NCBI GenBank assembly: GCA_003221295.1
Contig: QHRA01000175.1
Coordinates: 1 to 41,308 of the forward strand
Source of the DNA: Verrucomicrobiota bacterium
GTDB taxonomy: Bacteria > Verrucomicrobiota > Verrucomicrobiia > Chthoniobacterales > UBA10450
Reading direction: 5' to 3'
Length of the DNA: 41,308 nt
Part shown: positions 28,330 to 37,252 of the stretch, one piece after another
How positions within the stretch are numbered: the first letter of the stretch is position 1
Layout: the number at the start of each line of letters is the position of its first letter
Notes under the pieces: generated by a model
The model's database searches: none
What the model saw: the letters and a program-made list of their open reading frames with translations, nothing else
Told to the model about the DNA's origin: nothing
Position numbers and translations under genes: made by a program

Positions 28330-28842
28330 GTGAACGCGGGCGACAATGGCATTGCCCTGATCGGCTTCATGGGCGCGGGAAAATCAGCGGTTGGGCGTGA
28401 ACTGTCGCGCCGCACTGGCTGGCCTCGACATGATACCGACGAAATGATTCGCGCCCAGTTCGGCATTTCGATTCCGGATATTTTCGCGCGCCACGGCGAG
28501 CTGGCGTTTCGCGATGCCGAAACGACACTGCTCAAAACTTTGCAACCCGGACTGGGAGGGATCGTCGTAACCGGAGGAGGAATTGTTTTGCGCGAAGAAA
28601 ATGTGCGCCTTTTGCGCCGGATGGGCCGCATCATTTGGCTCGATGCCGATGAAGAAATTCTGTGGCAACGTGCTTCACGTCACAGTACCCGTCCTCTGCT
28701 CCAAACCCCGGACCCGCGGGCGCGATTTGCCGAGTTGCTGCGGGAACGACTACCACTCTATCAGACGGCGACGGATTATCGCATCAACACCTCAAGCAGC
28801 AGCATCGCGGAAGTGACGGACGAGATTATCGCGCTACTCTAG
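28330..28842 (+). CDS. aroK: Shikimate kinase
   Basis: IALIGFMGAGKSAVGRELSRRTGWPRHDTDEMI; VVTGGGIVLREENVRLL; R..STRPLL; GTG start at 28330 favoured. Confidence 0.9.
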   Translation: MNAGDNGIALIGFMGAGKSAVGRELSRRTGWPRHDTDEMIRAQFGISIPDIFARHGELAFRDAETTLLKTLQPGLGGIVVTGGGIVLREENVRLLRRMGRIIWLDADEEILWQRASRHSTRPLLQTPDPRARFAELLRERLPLYQTATDYRINTSSSSIAEVTDEIIALL

Positions 28843-28917
28843 CGTTGATCCGATGCAACTGCCCAGGATTTCCGAAATATCTCGCTCCACCGAGTTATTT
28901 GGGAGTGAGCCTCTCCT

Positions 28918-30009
28918 ATGAAGATAGAGAACGGGTCAGCTGATACGCGTGCCCAAGTTGTCGCACTGGCGCGCGAGCTCGGATTTGATCTTTGTCACTT
29001 CGCGAAAGCAGAAACGCCGGAGCACGCCGCGGAATTTCGAGATTGGCTTGATCGGGGCGATGCCGGTGAAATGAATTATCTCGCGCGTAACTCGGCGCGG
29101 CGGTGCGATCCGCGGCAGATATTACCGGATGTGAAAACGGTGATCGTTCTCGCGCTCAATTATTTTCAGGGAAGGGAATCTGCAGCGGCAGGCATGTCGC
29201 CTGCAAAGGGTGCGACCGGCCCGGCCGCCACCACAGGGCGCATTGCGCGTTACGCCTGGGGGGACGATTACCACGGATTGATCGAAAAGAAACTGGCGGT
29301 GATCGATCAATTTCTGCGCGAATGCGGCGGTAGACAGAAATGTTATGTGGACACCGGGCCGATGCTGGAGCGCGATCACGCCGCGAGTGCCGGCATCGGC
29401 TGGCATGGCAAAAGCACGATGTTGTTGAACCGCGAACTCGGGACCTGGTTTTTTCTCGCGGAGATTTTGACCACGCTGGAGTTTGCGTCGGACACCGCGC
29501 AAAAAAATTACTGCGGACGTTGCACTCGCTGCATCGATGCCTGTCCGACCGGCGCGATCACCGCGCCGCATCAGGTAGATGCGCGGCGTTGCATTTCCTA
29601 CCTGACGATCGAATTAAAAGGTTCGATCCCGATCGAATTGAGGCCGCTGATCGGCGATCGCATCTACGGTTGCGACGATTGCCTGGATGCCTGTCCTTGG
29701 AACCGTTTCGCCAAGGTCTCGCGCGAAACGGCCTTCGCGATGCGGCCCGAGGTCGCGGCGATGAAGTTGCGCGATTATCTAGGGCTTGATGACGACAAAT
29801 TTCGCCGGCTCTTTCGCAATTCGCCAACCAAGCGCACGAAACGGCGCGGGTTACTGCGAAACGTTTGCGTGGCGTTGGGAAACGTCGGAACGATCGATGA
29901 TTTGCCAGCATTGGAGCGGGCAGCGGTCGATGCGGAGCCACTAATTGCGGAGCACGCGCAATGGGCGATCGAGCGAATCAAGGAGCGCGCGTTTGCAGTG
30001 AATTGCTGA
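28918..30009 (+). CDS. queG: Epoxyqueuosine reductase
   Basis: Two 4Fe-4S motifs: CGRCTRCIDACPTGAI and CDDCLDACPWNRFA; GWHGKSTMLLN; RYAWGDDYHGLIEKKL. Confidence 0.94.
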   Translation: MKIENGSADTRAQVVALARELGFDLCHFAKAETPEHAAEFRDWLDRGDAGEMNYLARNSARRCDPRQILPDVKTVIVLALNYFQGRESAAAGMSPAKGATGPAATTGRIARYAWGDDYHGLIEKKLAVIDQFLRECGGRQKCYVDTGPMLERDHAASAGIGWHGKSTMLLNRELGTWFFLAEILTTLEFASDTAQKNYCGRCTRCIDACPTGAITAPHQVDARRCISYLTIELKGSIPIELRPLIGDRIYGCDDCLDACPWNRFAKVSRETAFAMRPEVAAMKLRDYLGLDDDKFRRLFRNSPTKRTKRRGLLRNVCVALGNVGTIDDLPALERAAVDAEPLIAEHAQWAIERIKERAFAVNC

Positions 30010-30086
30010 ATCTGTAATCATTACCAGCCGCGTCTAACGGGTATGTGCCTGAACCATTTAATCTTTAAATAGTCAAGGAGCGTCTA

Positions 30087-31490
30087 TTGCAGCCCGCAAT
30101 GCACCAGCAGGTAACGAGCCCATCCCCCGCGAAGCCGACCGGGGCAGGCGCGCCCACACCGGCCGTCTCGCCGAGGCGGCGGAAATCACAGCGCCGACGT
30201 TACATCCTCATCGGAATTGGCGCGTTGATTTTGCTTGGGATCGTCGGCGCGGTCATCGTAAGTAAGCGCGAGAAGCCGATTCCAGTGACAACGGAGAAGG
30301 CGGCGAAGCGAACGATCCTGCAGCTGGTTTCGGCGACTGGTAAAGTTCAACCGGAAACGGAAGTGAAAATTTCGCCGGAAGTGGCGGGTGAAATTATCGA
30401 GCTCCCGGTGATTGATGGGGCGCAAGTGAATAAGGGCGACCTGCTCGTCAAGGTCAGACCCGATTCCTACAAGGCCCTGCTGGAGCAACAGGAGGCGGCG
30501 ATCAGCGCGGCCAGGGCGACGAATCTTCAACAAAAGGCGACGATGATGAAGACGGAGCAGGATCTCAAACGTGCCGATGACATGTACAACAAGAAAACGA
30601 TTTCGATACAGGAGTACAACACCGCGCAGGCCGCTTACGATGTGGCGAAAAATACTGTCGAAAGCTCGCTCCACGAAATCGAACGAGCGCAGGCCGGATC
30701 CAGTCAGGCGCGGGATCAACTTTCCAAAACCACGATCTATTCGCCAATCGATGGCACGGTGACGATCTTAAACAGCAAACTCGGCGAGCGCATCGTCGCC
30801 ACCAATCAGTTCGCCGGCACCGAAGTGATGCGAGTGGCCGACCTTGGCCACATGGAAGCGCGCGTTGATGTGAACGAAAACGATGTTGTGAATGTGAAGG
30901 TCGGCGATAAGGCAAGTGTGAAGGTCGACGCTTATGGCGATCGCAAATTTCACGGCACCGTTTATCAGATCGCGAACACCGGGACGACAACGGGCGCGGG
31001 CACGCAGGAAGAAGTCACAAATTTCCAGGTCAAGATTCGAATCGACGATCACGATGTCCTGTTGAGACCAGGGCTGAGTTGCACGGCCGATATCGAGACC
31101 GACATGGTGAAAGACGTGGTGGCGGTGCCGATGCAGGCGGTAACGATCCGCACCGGCGACAGCAATTTGAGTCCGGAGGAGATCGAAAAGAAAAAACAAA
31201 AAATCGCCCAGCGCGATAAAGGCGACAACAGCGCCGAGCTTGTGAACGAGCGTCAGGAAAAAGTGACCCACAAAGAGGAGCGCGAGAAACTGGCGAAAGT
31301 CGTGTTTTTGAAAAAAGGGAGCAAGGCGCAGTTGGTCAAAGTGACGACCGGAATCGCGGACGACACTTACATGGAGATTAAGAGCGGTATTCAGCCGGGC
31401 GACGAAGTAATTTCGGGAAGTTACAGCGCGATCAGCCGGAAGTTGAAGGAAGGCGCCAAAGTTACCTACGACAAGGAGGCGACGAAATAG
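30087..31490 (+). CDS. HlyD/MacA-type efflux periplasmic adaptor subunit
   Basis: N-terminal TM; ATGKVQPETEVKISPEVAGEIIELPVIDGAQVNKGDLLVKV; coiled-coil hairpin; TIYSPIDGTVTILNSKLGERIV; upstream of ABC ATPase and permeases. Confidence 0.92.
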   Translation: MQPAMHQQVTSPSPAKPTGAGAPTPAVSPRRRKSQRRRYILIGIGALILLGIVGAVIVSKREKPIPVTTEKAAKRTILQLVSATGKVQPETEVKISPEVAGEIIELPVIDGAQVNKGDLLVKVRPDSYKALLEQQEAAISAARATNLQQKATMMKTEQDLKRADDMYNKKTISIQEYNTAQAAYDVAKNTVESSLHEIERAQAGSSQARDQLSKTTIYSPIDGTVTILNSKLGERIVATNQFAGTEVMRVADLGHMEARVDVNENDVVNVKVGDKASVKVDAYGDRKFHGTVYQIANTGTTTGAGTQEEVTNFQVKIRIDDHDVLLRPGLSCTADIETDMVKDVVAVPMQAVTIRTGDSNLSPEEIEKKKQKIAQRDKGDNSAELVNERQEKVTHKEEREKLAKVVFLKKGSKAQLVKVTTGIADDTYMEIKSGIQPGDEVISGSYSAISRKLKEGAKVTYDKEATK

Positions 31491-31502
31491 TCAGAGATGA
31501 AT

Positions 31503-31575
31503 AGTGAGAAGTGAAGGTTGCTCTCTTTCTCTTTTCACTTCTCACCAATCACTTCTTACCTCTCATCGATTGCGA
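31503..31575. repeat. Inverted repeat in the adaptor-ATPase junction of the efflux operon
   Basis: GTGAGAAGTGAA ... TTCACTTCTCAC perfect 12-bp arms. Confidence 0.75.
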
Positions 31576-31578
31576 CAT

Positions 31579-32325
31579 ATGGTGACTTCCACTCGCCCCG
31601 TCGGTCCGCTAGTCATCGACATTGAAAACATCACGAAGGATTACGTGATGGGCGAAGAAACCGTGCACGCGTTGCGCGGGGTGTCGTTGCAGATTCACAA
31701 GAACGAATACATCGCCATCATGGGCCCGAGCGGCAGCGGAAAATCGACCCTCATGAACATGCTTGGTTGCCTCGATACTCCGACTTCAGGACGCTATGAA
31801 TTTAATGGAAAAAATGTGGCGGAAATGAACGATGACGAGCTGGCTGCGATCCGAAATCGCGAGATCGGCTTTGTTTTTCAAACGTTCAATCTCCTGCCGC
31901 GCTCGACTAGTTTACGCAATGTCGAGTTGCCATTGATCTACGCCGGGATCGATCCGGACACGCGTGAGGAAATGGCTACCCATGTCTTGCACGAAGTTGG
32001 CTTGGGCGATCGGATGAATCACAAGCCAAACGAACTATCCGGAGGTCAACGGCAGCGCGTTGCTGTTGCGCGGGCGCTGGTGAACAAGCCTTCCATCATT
32101 TTGGCCGATGAGCCCACTGGGAACCTCGATTCGAAAACGGGCGAAGAAATCATGGCGTTGTTTGAAGATTTGTACCAACGCGGCAACACCATCATCCTGG
32201 TCACGCACGAGCGCGACATCGCGGTGCATGCGCGGCGCACGGTGCATTTGCGCGACGGTTTAATCGAGACCGACCATGCAGGATTTATTCCGGAACTCGA
32301 CCTCGTCGCGCTAGAGCGACCATGA
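31579..32325 (+). CDS. ABC transporter ATP-binding protein (MacB/LolD type)
   Basis: [54 protein letters not shown]; start set at the ATG at 31579 because the upstream extension lies in an inverted repeat. Confidence 0.95.
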   Translation: MVTSTRPVGPLVIDIENITKDYVMGEETVHALRGVSLQIHKNEYIAIMGPSGSGKSTLMNMLGCLDTPTSGRYEFNGKNVAEMNDDELAAIRNREIGFVFQTFNLLPRSTSLRNVELPLIYAGIDPDTREEMATHVLHEVGLGDRMNHKPNELSGGQRQRVAVARALVNKPSIILADEPTGNLDSKTGEEIMALFEDLYQRGNTIILVTHERDIAVHARRTVHLRDGLIETDHAGFIPELDLVALERP

Positions 32326-32350
32326 GGTATCGCCACCGAATTCTGATTTC

Positions 32351-32486
32351 GGGGAGCGCAGGCTGCCAGCCTGCAGTTCGCGGCAGCTTGCCGCGAACAG
32401 TCTTTCCACTTCCCTCGATATTTGCGCCCACAAACATGCATTCGGCAAGGCTGCCGAATGCTACAGGCTGGCAGCCTGTGCTCCCC
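32351..32486. repeat. Three-way-junction palindrome in the ATPase-permease 1 junction
   Basis: Outer arms GGGGAGCGCAGGCTGCCAGCCTG / CAGGCTGGCAGCCTGTGCTCCCC; inner hairpins GTTCGCGGCA-gct-TGCCGCGAAC and ATTCGGCA-aggc-TGCCGAAT. Confidence 0.88.
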
Positions 32487-32497
32487 GGAACCACAGG

Positions 32498-33748
32498 ATG
32501 AGACGTTTTCTCTACGAGCTCAGCGAAGGCTGGAAAATCGCCGCTTCGCAGATGCGCTCGAACTTGACGCGTTCCGCCCTCACCGCGCTCGGTGTCATTA
32601 TCGGCATCGTCGCCGTGACGTTGATGGGCACCGCCATCGGTGGAATCCAGGTCGGCTTCGACAAAAGCATGTCGATCTTCGGCGACGACGTCCTCTATGT
32701 CGGGCAATGGCCGTGGAGAAAAGTCGATGACTGGTGGAACTATCGTGATCGCAAAAAAATCAAGACCGAATATGCGGACGCACTCAATCGCATAATCGCG
32801 ATGACACCGAATTCCAACCTGATGATCGCCATACCGACTTCCAGCGTAATACGCAGCGTCAAGTATGCCGACAGCGAAGTAAGTAATGTTTTGGTTCGCG
32901 GGACGGTATCGGATTATATCATCACCTCCACGTTTGATTTCAAAGAAGGCCGTTTCTTCAACGACTTGGAATCGCGCGGCGGCGCCAATGTTTGCGTGGT
33001 TGGCTATGATGTCGCTGATGCGCTGTTTCCGTCAGCGAGTCCGATCGACAAATCGGTTCTGATTAACGGGCAACCATTCAAAATAGTCGGCGTGATCGCG
33101 CGGCAAGGCTCGTTCCTTGGCCTATTCAGTCTCGATTCCATTGTGGTGATGCCTCTGCCCGCGTTTCAGAAATATTTTACCGCTAAAAGTGAAGCGGACA
33201 TTCTCGTAAAAGTGAAAGACAAGACAAAACTAGCCGAGGCCAAAGATGAGCTGGGTGGTTTGATGCGGCGAGTTCGCGGGTTGCCTCCGGAAAAAAAAGA
33301 CGACTTCAGTATTAACGAGCAGCAGGCGCTAAAGAGCACGCTTGATCCGATCAAGAACTCCATCGCCGTCGCGGGACTTTTCATCACCGGACTTTCGCTT
33401 TTCGTCGGCGCGATCGGCATTATGAATATCACTTTTGTTAGCGTAAAAGAGCGGACGAAAGAGATTGGCACGCGCAAAGCGCTCGGAGCGCGGAGGCGCA
33501 CCATTCTCCTTCAATTCTTAATCGAATCGACCGCTCTCTGCTTGCTAGGCGGAATTATTGGGCTGGGCTTTGCCTTTGCCATGTGTTTCCTCATCGGCAT
33601 CGCTTTCCCATCCTTCCCCACCCAGTTTTCAACCGGATTAGTGGTTATAAGCATGGTTGTGTCGGTCATGACAGGATTGATCTCCGGGTTCGCGCCTGCA
33701 TGGACGGCATCGCGACTCGACCCTGTCACCGCGTTGCGGTATGAATGA
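32498..33748 (+). CDS. MacB-like ABC transporter permease (FtsX domain), copy 1
   Basis: N-terminal MacB periplasmic-core pattern; IGIMNITFVSVKERTKEIGTRKALGARRRTILLQFLIES; ends DPVTALRYE. Confidence 0.93.
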   Translation: MRRFLYELSEGWKIAASQMRSNLTRSALTALGVIIGIVAVTLMGTAIGGIQVGFDKSMSIFGDDVLYVGQWPWRKVDDWWNYRDRKKIKTEYADALNRIIAMTPNSNLMIAIPTSSVIRSVKYADSEVSNVLVRGTVSDYIITSTFDFKEGRFFNDLESRGGANVCVVGYDVADALFPSASPIDKSVLINGQPFKIVGVIARQGSFLGLFSLDSIVVMPLPAFQKYFTAKSEADILVKVKDKTKLAEAKDELGGLMRRVRGLPPEKKDDFSINEQQALKSTLDPIKNSIAVAGLFITGLSLFVGAIGIMNITFVSVKERTKEIGTRKALGARRRTILLQFLIESTALCLLGGIIGLGFAFAMCFLIGIAFPSFPTQFSTGLVVISMVVSVMTGLISGFAPAWTASRLDPVTALRYE

Positions 33749-33825
33749 TGGAGTAATGGAGTGTTGGAGTAGCGGAGTAATGCTGGCAGCAGCACTCCAT
33801 CACTCCCCTACTCCATTACTCCAAT
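33749..33825. repeat. Imperfect palindrome in the permease 1-permease 2 junction
   Basis: TGGAGTAATGGAGT ... ACTCCATTACTCCA perfect 14-bp outer arms, internal GGAGT/ACTCC iterations. Confidence 0.85.
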
Positions 33826-33832
33826 TCTGATC

Positions 33833-35077
33833 ATGCAGTTTAAGGAAATTCTGAAAATGGCGTTGAGTTCGTTAGGCGCGAATAAGTTGCGCGCAGCTCT
33901 AACGATGGTTGGCATAACCATTGGGGTGTTCTCGATCATTCTGGTCATGACCGCGATTGGCGCGTTGCAGAATTCAATCGAGAGCGGGATCAGTTTTCTT
34001 GGATCAAATATCTTTCAGTTCGCGAAATATCCAGTGAACATTGACGCCGGCGGCGGCAACGTTAAGAAAAAATACCAGAACCGGCGCAACATCACCTATC
34101 AGCAGGCGGTGCGTTATTACGAACTGATGCAGGGAAACGCATCGGAGATTTGTCTCAAATGTTTTGGGCGCGAGATCAAGGGCCAGGCCGTCTACAACGG
34201 GGTCAAGACGCCGCCGAGTCTCACCGTTGTCGGGACAAATCGCAGTTTTCTAACCGCCAATGCATTCACGCTCGGTTACGGCCGTAACCTAAACGACGAA
34301 GATGTCGCACTTGCTCGCAATGTCGCCGTCATCGGCAAGGGCATCGAAAAACGTCTGTTTCCGCACGAGTCGCCCCTCGGCAAAGTCCTCCGTATGACTG
34401 GGCATACTTACACCGTTGTTGGCGTCCTGGCGGAAAAGGGCACTTCTTTTGGCGAAAGCCAGGACGATTTTTTTCTGATGCCGATCACGCGGTTTTTCGA
34501 GAATTACGGCGAAGCCAACCGCACCGTGAACATCGCCACCCAGCCGTTTTCAACGGAACTCTACAACCGGACTTTGGATAAAGGAATCAGTGCGATGCGC
34601 ATTGCCCGCGGCCTTAAGGCAGATCAGGATAACGATTTCGAGATTTACACGAATGATTCGCTTAAAAGCGCTTTTCTCAATGTTGCCGGCGTGGTCAGCA
34701 TTGGCGCGTTCGTGATCAGTTTCATCGCCCTGGTGGCTGCCGGTATTGGCATCATGAACATCATGTTGGTGAGCGTGACGGAACGCACGAAAGAGATTGG
34801 CGTCCGTAAATCGATCGGCGCACGCAGTCGCGATATCCTCCGGCAATTTCTGACCGAAGCGGTATTCATTTCCGAGGCTGGGGGGATTCTTGGGATTTTG
34901 TTAGGGGTGTTGGGCGGCGATTTGCTCGCCATGTGGCTGAAGGTTGACGTAATTTTCCCCTATGGCTGGGCCATTGCCGGCCTCATCGTTTGCTCTGCTA
35001 TCGGGATCGGGTTCGGATTTTACCCCGCATATCGTGCTGCGGCGCTCGATCCCATCGAGGCCTTACGCTACGAGTAG
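33833..35077 (+). CDS. MacB-like ABC transporter permease (FtsX domain), copy 2
   Basis: LRAALTMVGITIGVFSIILVMTAIG; IGIMNIMLVSVTERTKEIGVRKSIGARSRDILRQFLTEA; ends DPIEALRYE. Confidence 0.94.
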   Translation: MQFKEILKMALSSLGANKLRAALTMVGITIGVFSIILVMTAIGALQNSIESGISFLGSNIFQFAKYPVNIDAGGGNVKKKYQNRRNITYQQAVRYYELMQGNASEICLKCFGREIKGQAVYNGVKTPPSLTVVGTNRSFLTANAFTLGYGRNLNDEDVALARNVAVIGKGIEKRLFPHESPLGKVLRMTGHTYTVVGVLAEKGTSFGESQDDFFLMPITRFFENYGEANRTVNIATQPFSTELYNRTLDKGISAMRIARGLKADQDNDFEIYTNDSLKSAFLNVAGVVSIGAFVISFIALVAAGIGIMNIMLVSVTERTKEIGVRKSIGARSRDILRQFLTEAVFISEAGGILGILLGVLGGDLLAMWLKVDVIFPYGWAIAGLIVCSAIGIGFGFYPAYRAAALDPIEALRYE

Positions 35078-35162
35078 GTGAGAGTCCCCGCCTGAGGCCG
35101 ATCAGGCTTTCCAGCCACACAACTGGCGCGCGGTGTGTTAAAATGCGCTCTGCCGAGCTCCT

Positions 35163-37208
35163 GTGCCTTCGTCATCCAACAACACCGCCAAACGTAACGT
35201 TCTTCTCATTGAAGAATACGCTGCGCTGTCGGTTGCGATCGAATCGGCATTAACGAAATTCGCGCCGCAACACCAGGTTCACGCCGTACCCTCACTGGCG
35301 GAAGCGCGGAGATTTGCGCTCGAGCACAAGCCGGAACTGATCATCCTCGATTTCGATCCGCCGCTTCCAAGCGCAATCACGTTTTTCGGTGAAATGAAAG
35401 GCGTCTTGCCGGAAACGCGTGTTCTTGCGCTCGTTGCCGATGTTCCGCCTGCTCTCATCGCAGAGCGCGGAGCCAATGGCGCGCTGCAGTTTTTGAAAAA
35501 ACCATTTGAGCTCGTCGAATTCGGCGCCGCCGTGCAAGCGTTGCTCGGTCCCTGGATGGAAACCGGAACACCGCGCGGCGCATTGCGCGATCTCGCTCTT
35601 GACGATGTCACTGTTCTCGCGCTCTCCACTGCGCGGAACATTTTTATTGAAGTGCAAGCGGGTGAAAACCGGACCGGCGAATTGCATCTGCGAAATAACC
35701 AAATCATCCACGCCCGCGCTGGAGACGCCGATGGCAAACGCGCCATTGCGGAAATGCTGGCCTGGACTGATCCGCGTTTCATAGAGAACATCGACTCGGA
35801 GTCAGTGCCACGCACGATTCATGATCCCTGGGCGGCGACATTGATCGAAGCGTTGCGCGAAGCGAAGAACCTCAAGCCCGCGCGGCCGACACCGGCCGAG
35901 CCGCAGTTACCCGCCAAACCTGTAGTTACACCGGCCAGGGTAGGTCCGAAGATTCTGATCATCGACGACACCGAGATGCTGCTGATCTTCGTGGAAGATT
36001 CACTCGCGCTCGCTGATCCAACTCTACAGCTGACAACCGCCGTCACTGGCTTAAATGGCCTTAAGGAAGCGGCTCGCATCATTCCCGATCTCGTCCTGGC
36101 CGATTACGTCCTTCCCGATATCAAAGGCGACGAAGTGTGTCGCCGCATCGGAAGAAACGAGAGAACGGCACATGTGCCGATCATCATGATGTCGGGCCAC
36201 GTTCACGAAATGGCGGCGGCCGCGAGCACGCTGCCAAACGTGGTTGCGACCATTTCCAAACCATTTCGGTCCGACGCGCTAGTTGCGCTGGTGCAGCAAA
36301 CACTGAAGAAAGGCCCACTTAAGGAAAAACCGACATTCCCGAGCGAAAAAGAAATCGCGCGAGCGAAAGCAGCGGACTCTACTATCTCGAAGACGCCGAT
36401 TCTGCCGCAGCCAGAGCAAAAGCCGGTATCGCCGCCAGCAAAGAGCGCTGCGCCCCGGTCAATCGAGGACGGAGTTGCTGCGACGACAGCGTCGCAACTC
36501 GGGTCGAAGACTCGTCCCGGAGAGATCAGAACTGGCTCGCAGGGGCTCGCCCCTCCACTACCACTGGGTGTTCCCTCACCCGTTCCGAAGAAAACCGGGC
36601 CACTGCAAAAATCCGACGGGACCCAGCCACCGCTCGCACCGAATGAAGTGATGCTCGACCTCCCGCTCGATGTCGTCGCGATGCAGGTCGACTTTGCGTT
36701 TCGGATTGGAGCGATTCGGGCACGCCCAGCCTCATCAACGGTGGCTATCGAAATTCCCGCAAACGGCAAAGCGGTGTTACCATTGAAGACTGGTTTTCAA
36801 CTTGGACCCATTGACCTCGACGCTACCGGAAACATCTCCATTGTTCGACTGATCCCTACCTCGCAGCCGTTTCGCGCTGCAGAGATGCGTAGCGTGTTTG
36901 AAATCGATGGCGTCACAGTCGTTCCGGCAAGCGAACGCGAACGACTGCAACTCATATCGACTGCCGCGAGCATGACAATGCAATTATTCGCTCCGCTCGA
37001 GCTCATCTCGGTCGAGCTTGGTCCAAGTCTTGAAATCAAGCAGTTGGTTCTGCGTTGCCGTGCTAGAACCGTCCGCGTCTCGTTAACCACGCGCGGCTCG
37101 CAAACCCATGCTGGCGCCCGGTTCGAAACGACGCGCGTTCGGCTCGATCAGTCCCACTGCATCGACGAGCTCACGCTTACCCCCATTGGAACATGGACTG
37201 GAGGTTAG
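35163..37208 (+). CDS. Response regulator: REC - PATAN/DUF4388-like - REC - low-complexity linker - unrecognised C-terminal domain
   Basis: REC1 (LLIEEYAAL...IILDFD...FLKKPFEL), PATAN-like (TGELHLRNNQIIHARAGDADGKRAIAEMLAWTDPRF), REC2 (ILIIDDTEML...LADYVLPDIKGDEVC...ISKPF); start may be GTG. Confidence 0.82.
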   Translation: MPSSSNNTAKRNVLLIEEYAALSVAIESALTKFAPQHQVHAVPSLAEARRFALEHKPELIILDFDPPLPSAITFFGEMKGVLPETRVLALVADVPPALIAERGANGALQFLKKPFELVEFGAAVQALLGPWMETGTPRGALRDLALDDVTVLALSTARNIFIEVQAGENRTGELHLRNNQIIHARAGDADGKRAIAEMLAWTDPRFIENIDSESVPRTIHDPWAATLIEALREAKNLKPARPTPAEPQLPAKPVVTPARVGPKILIIDDTEMLLIFVEDSLALADPTLQLTTAVTGLNGLKEAARIIPDLVLADYVLPDIKGDEVCRRIGRNERTAHVPIIMMSGHVHEMAAAASTLPNVVATISKPFRSDALVALVQQTLKKGPLKEKPTFPSEKEIARAKAADSTISKTPILPQPEQKPVSPPAKSAAPRSIEDGVAATTASQLGSKTRPGEIRTGSQGLAPPLPLGVPSPVPKKTGPLQKSDGTQPPLAPNEVMLDLPLDVVAMQVDFAFRIGAIRARPASSTVAIEIPANGKAVLPLKTGFQLGPIDLDATGNISIVRLIPTSQPFRAAEMRSVFEIDGVTVVPASERERLQLISTAASMTMQLFAPLELISVELGPSLEIKQLVLRCRARTVRVSLTTRGSQTHAGARFETTRVRLDQSHCIDELTLTPIGTWTGG

Positions 37209-37252
37209 GCTTCCGGGTTGTCGCACCTGTCACGGAGTGGCCGATATTGTCG

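Noticed and set aside
31504-31578. N-terminal extension of the ABC ATPase ([21 protein letters not shown]...)
   Set aside because: Encoded by an inverted repeat; the ATG at 31579 gives a typical LolD/MacB N-terminus.
32351-32486. Possible intrinsic terminator between ATPase and permease
   Set aside because: No U-tract follows, and termination there would cut an operon; better explained as a repeat element.
33749-33825. Possible CRISPR-like or tandem repeat array (GGAGT/ACTCC iterations)
   Set aside because: It is a single imperfect palindrome without regular spacers; no cas genes nearby.
36203-36769. 188-aa minus-strand ORF inside the response regulator gene
   Set aside because: Low-complexity Ser/Gly-rich shadow ORF.
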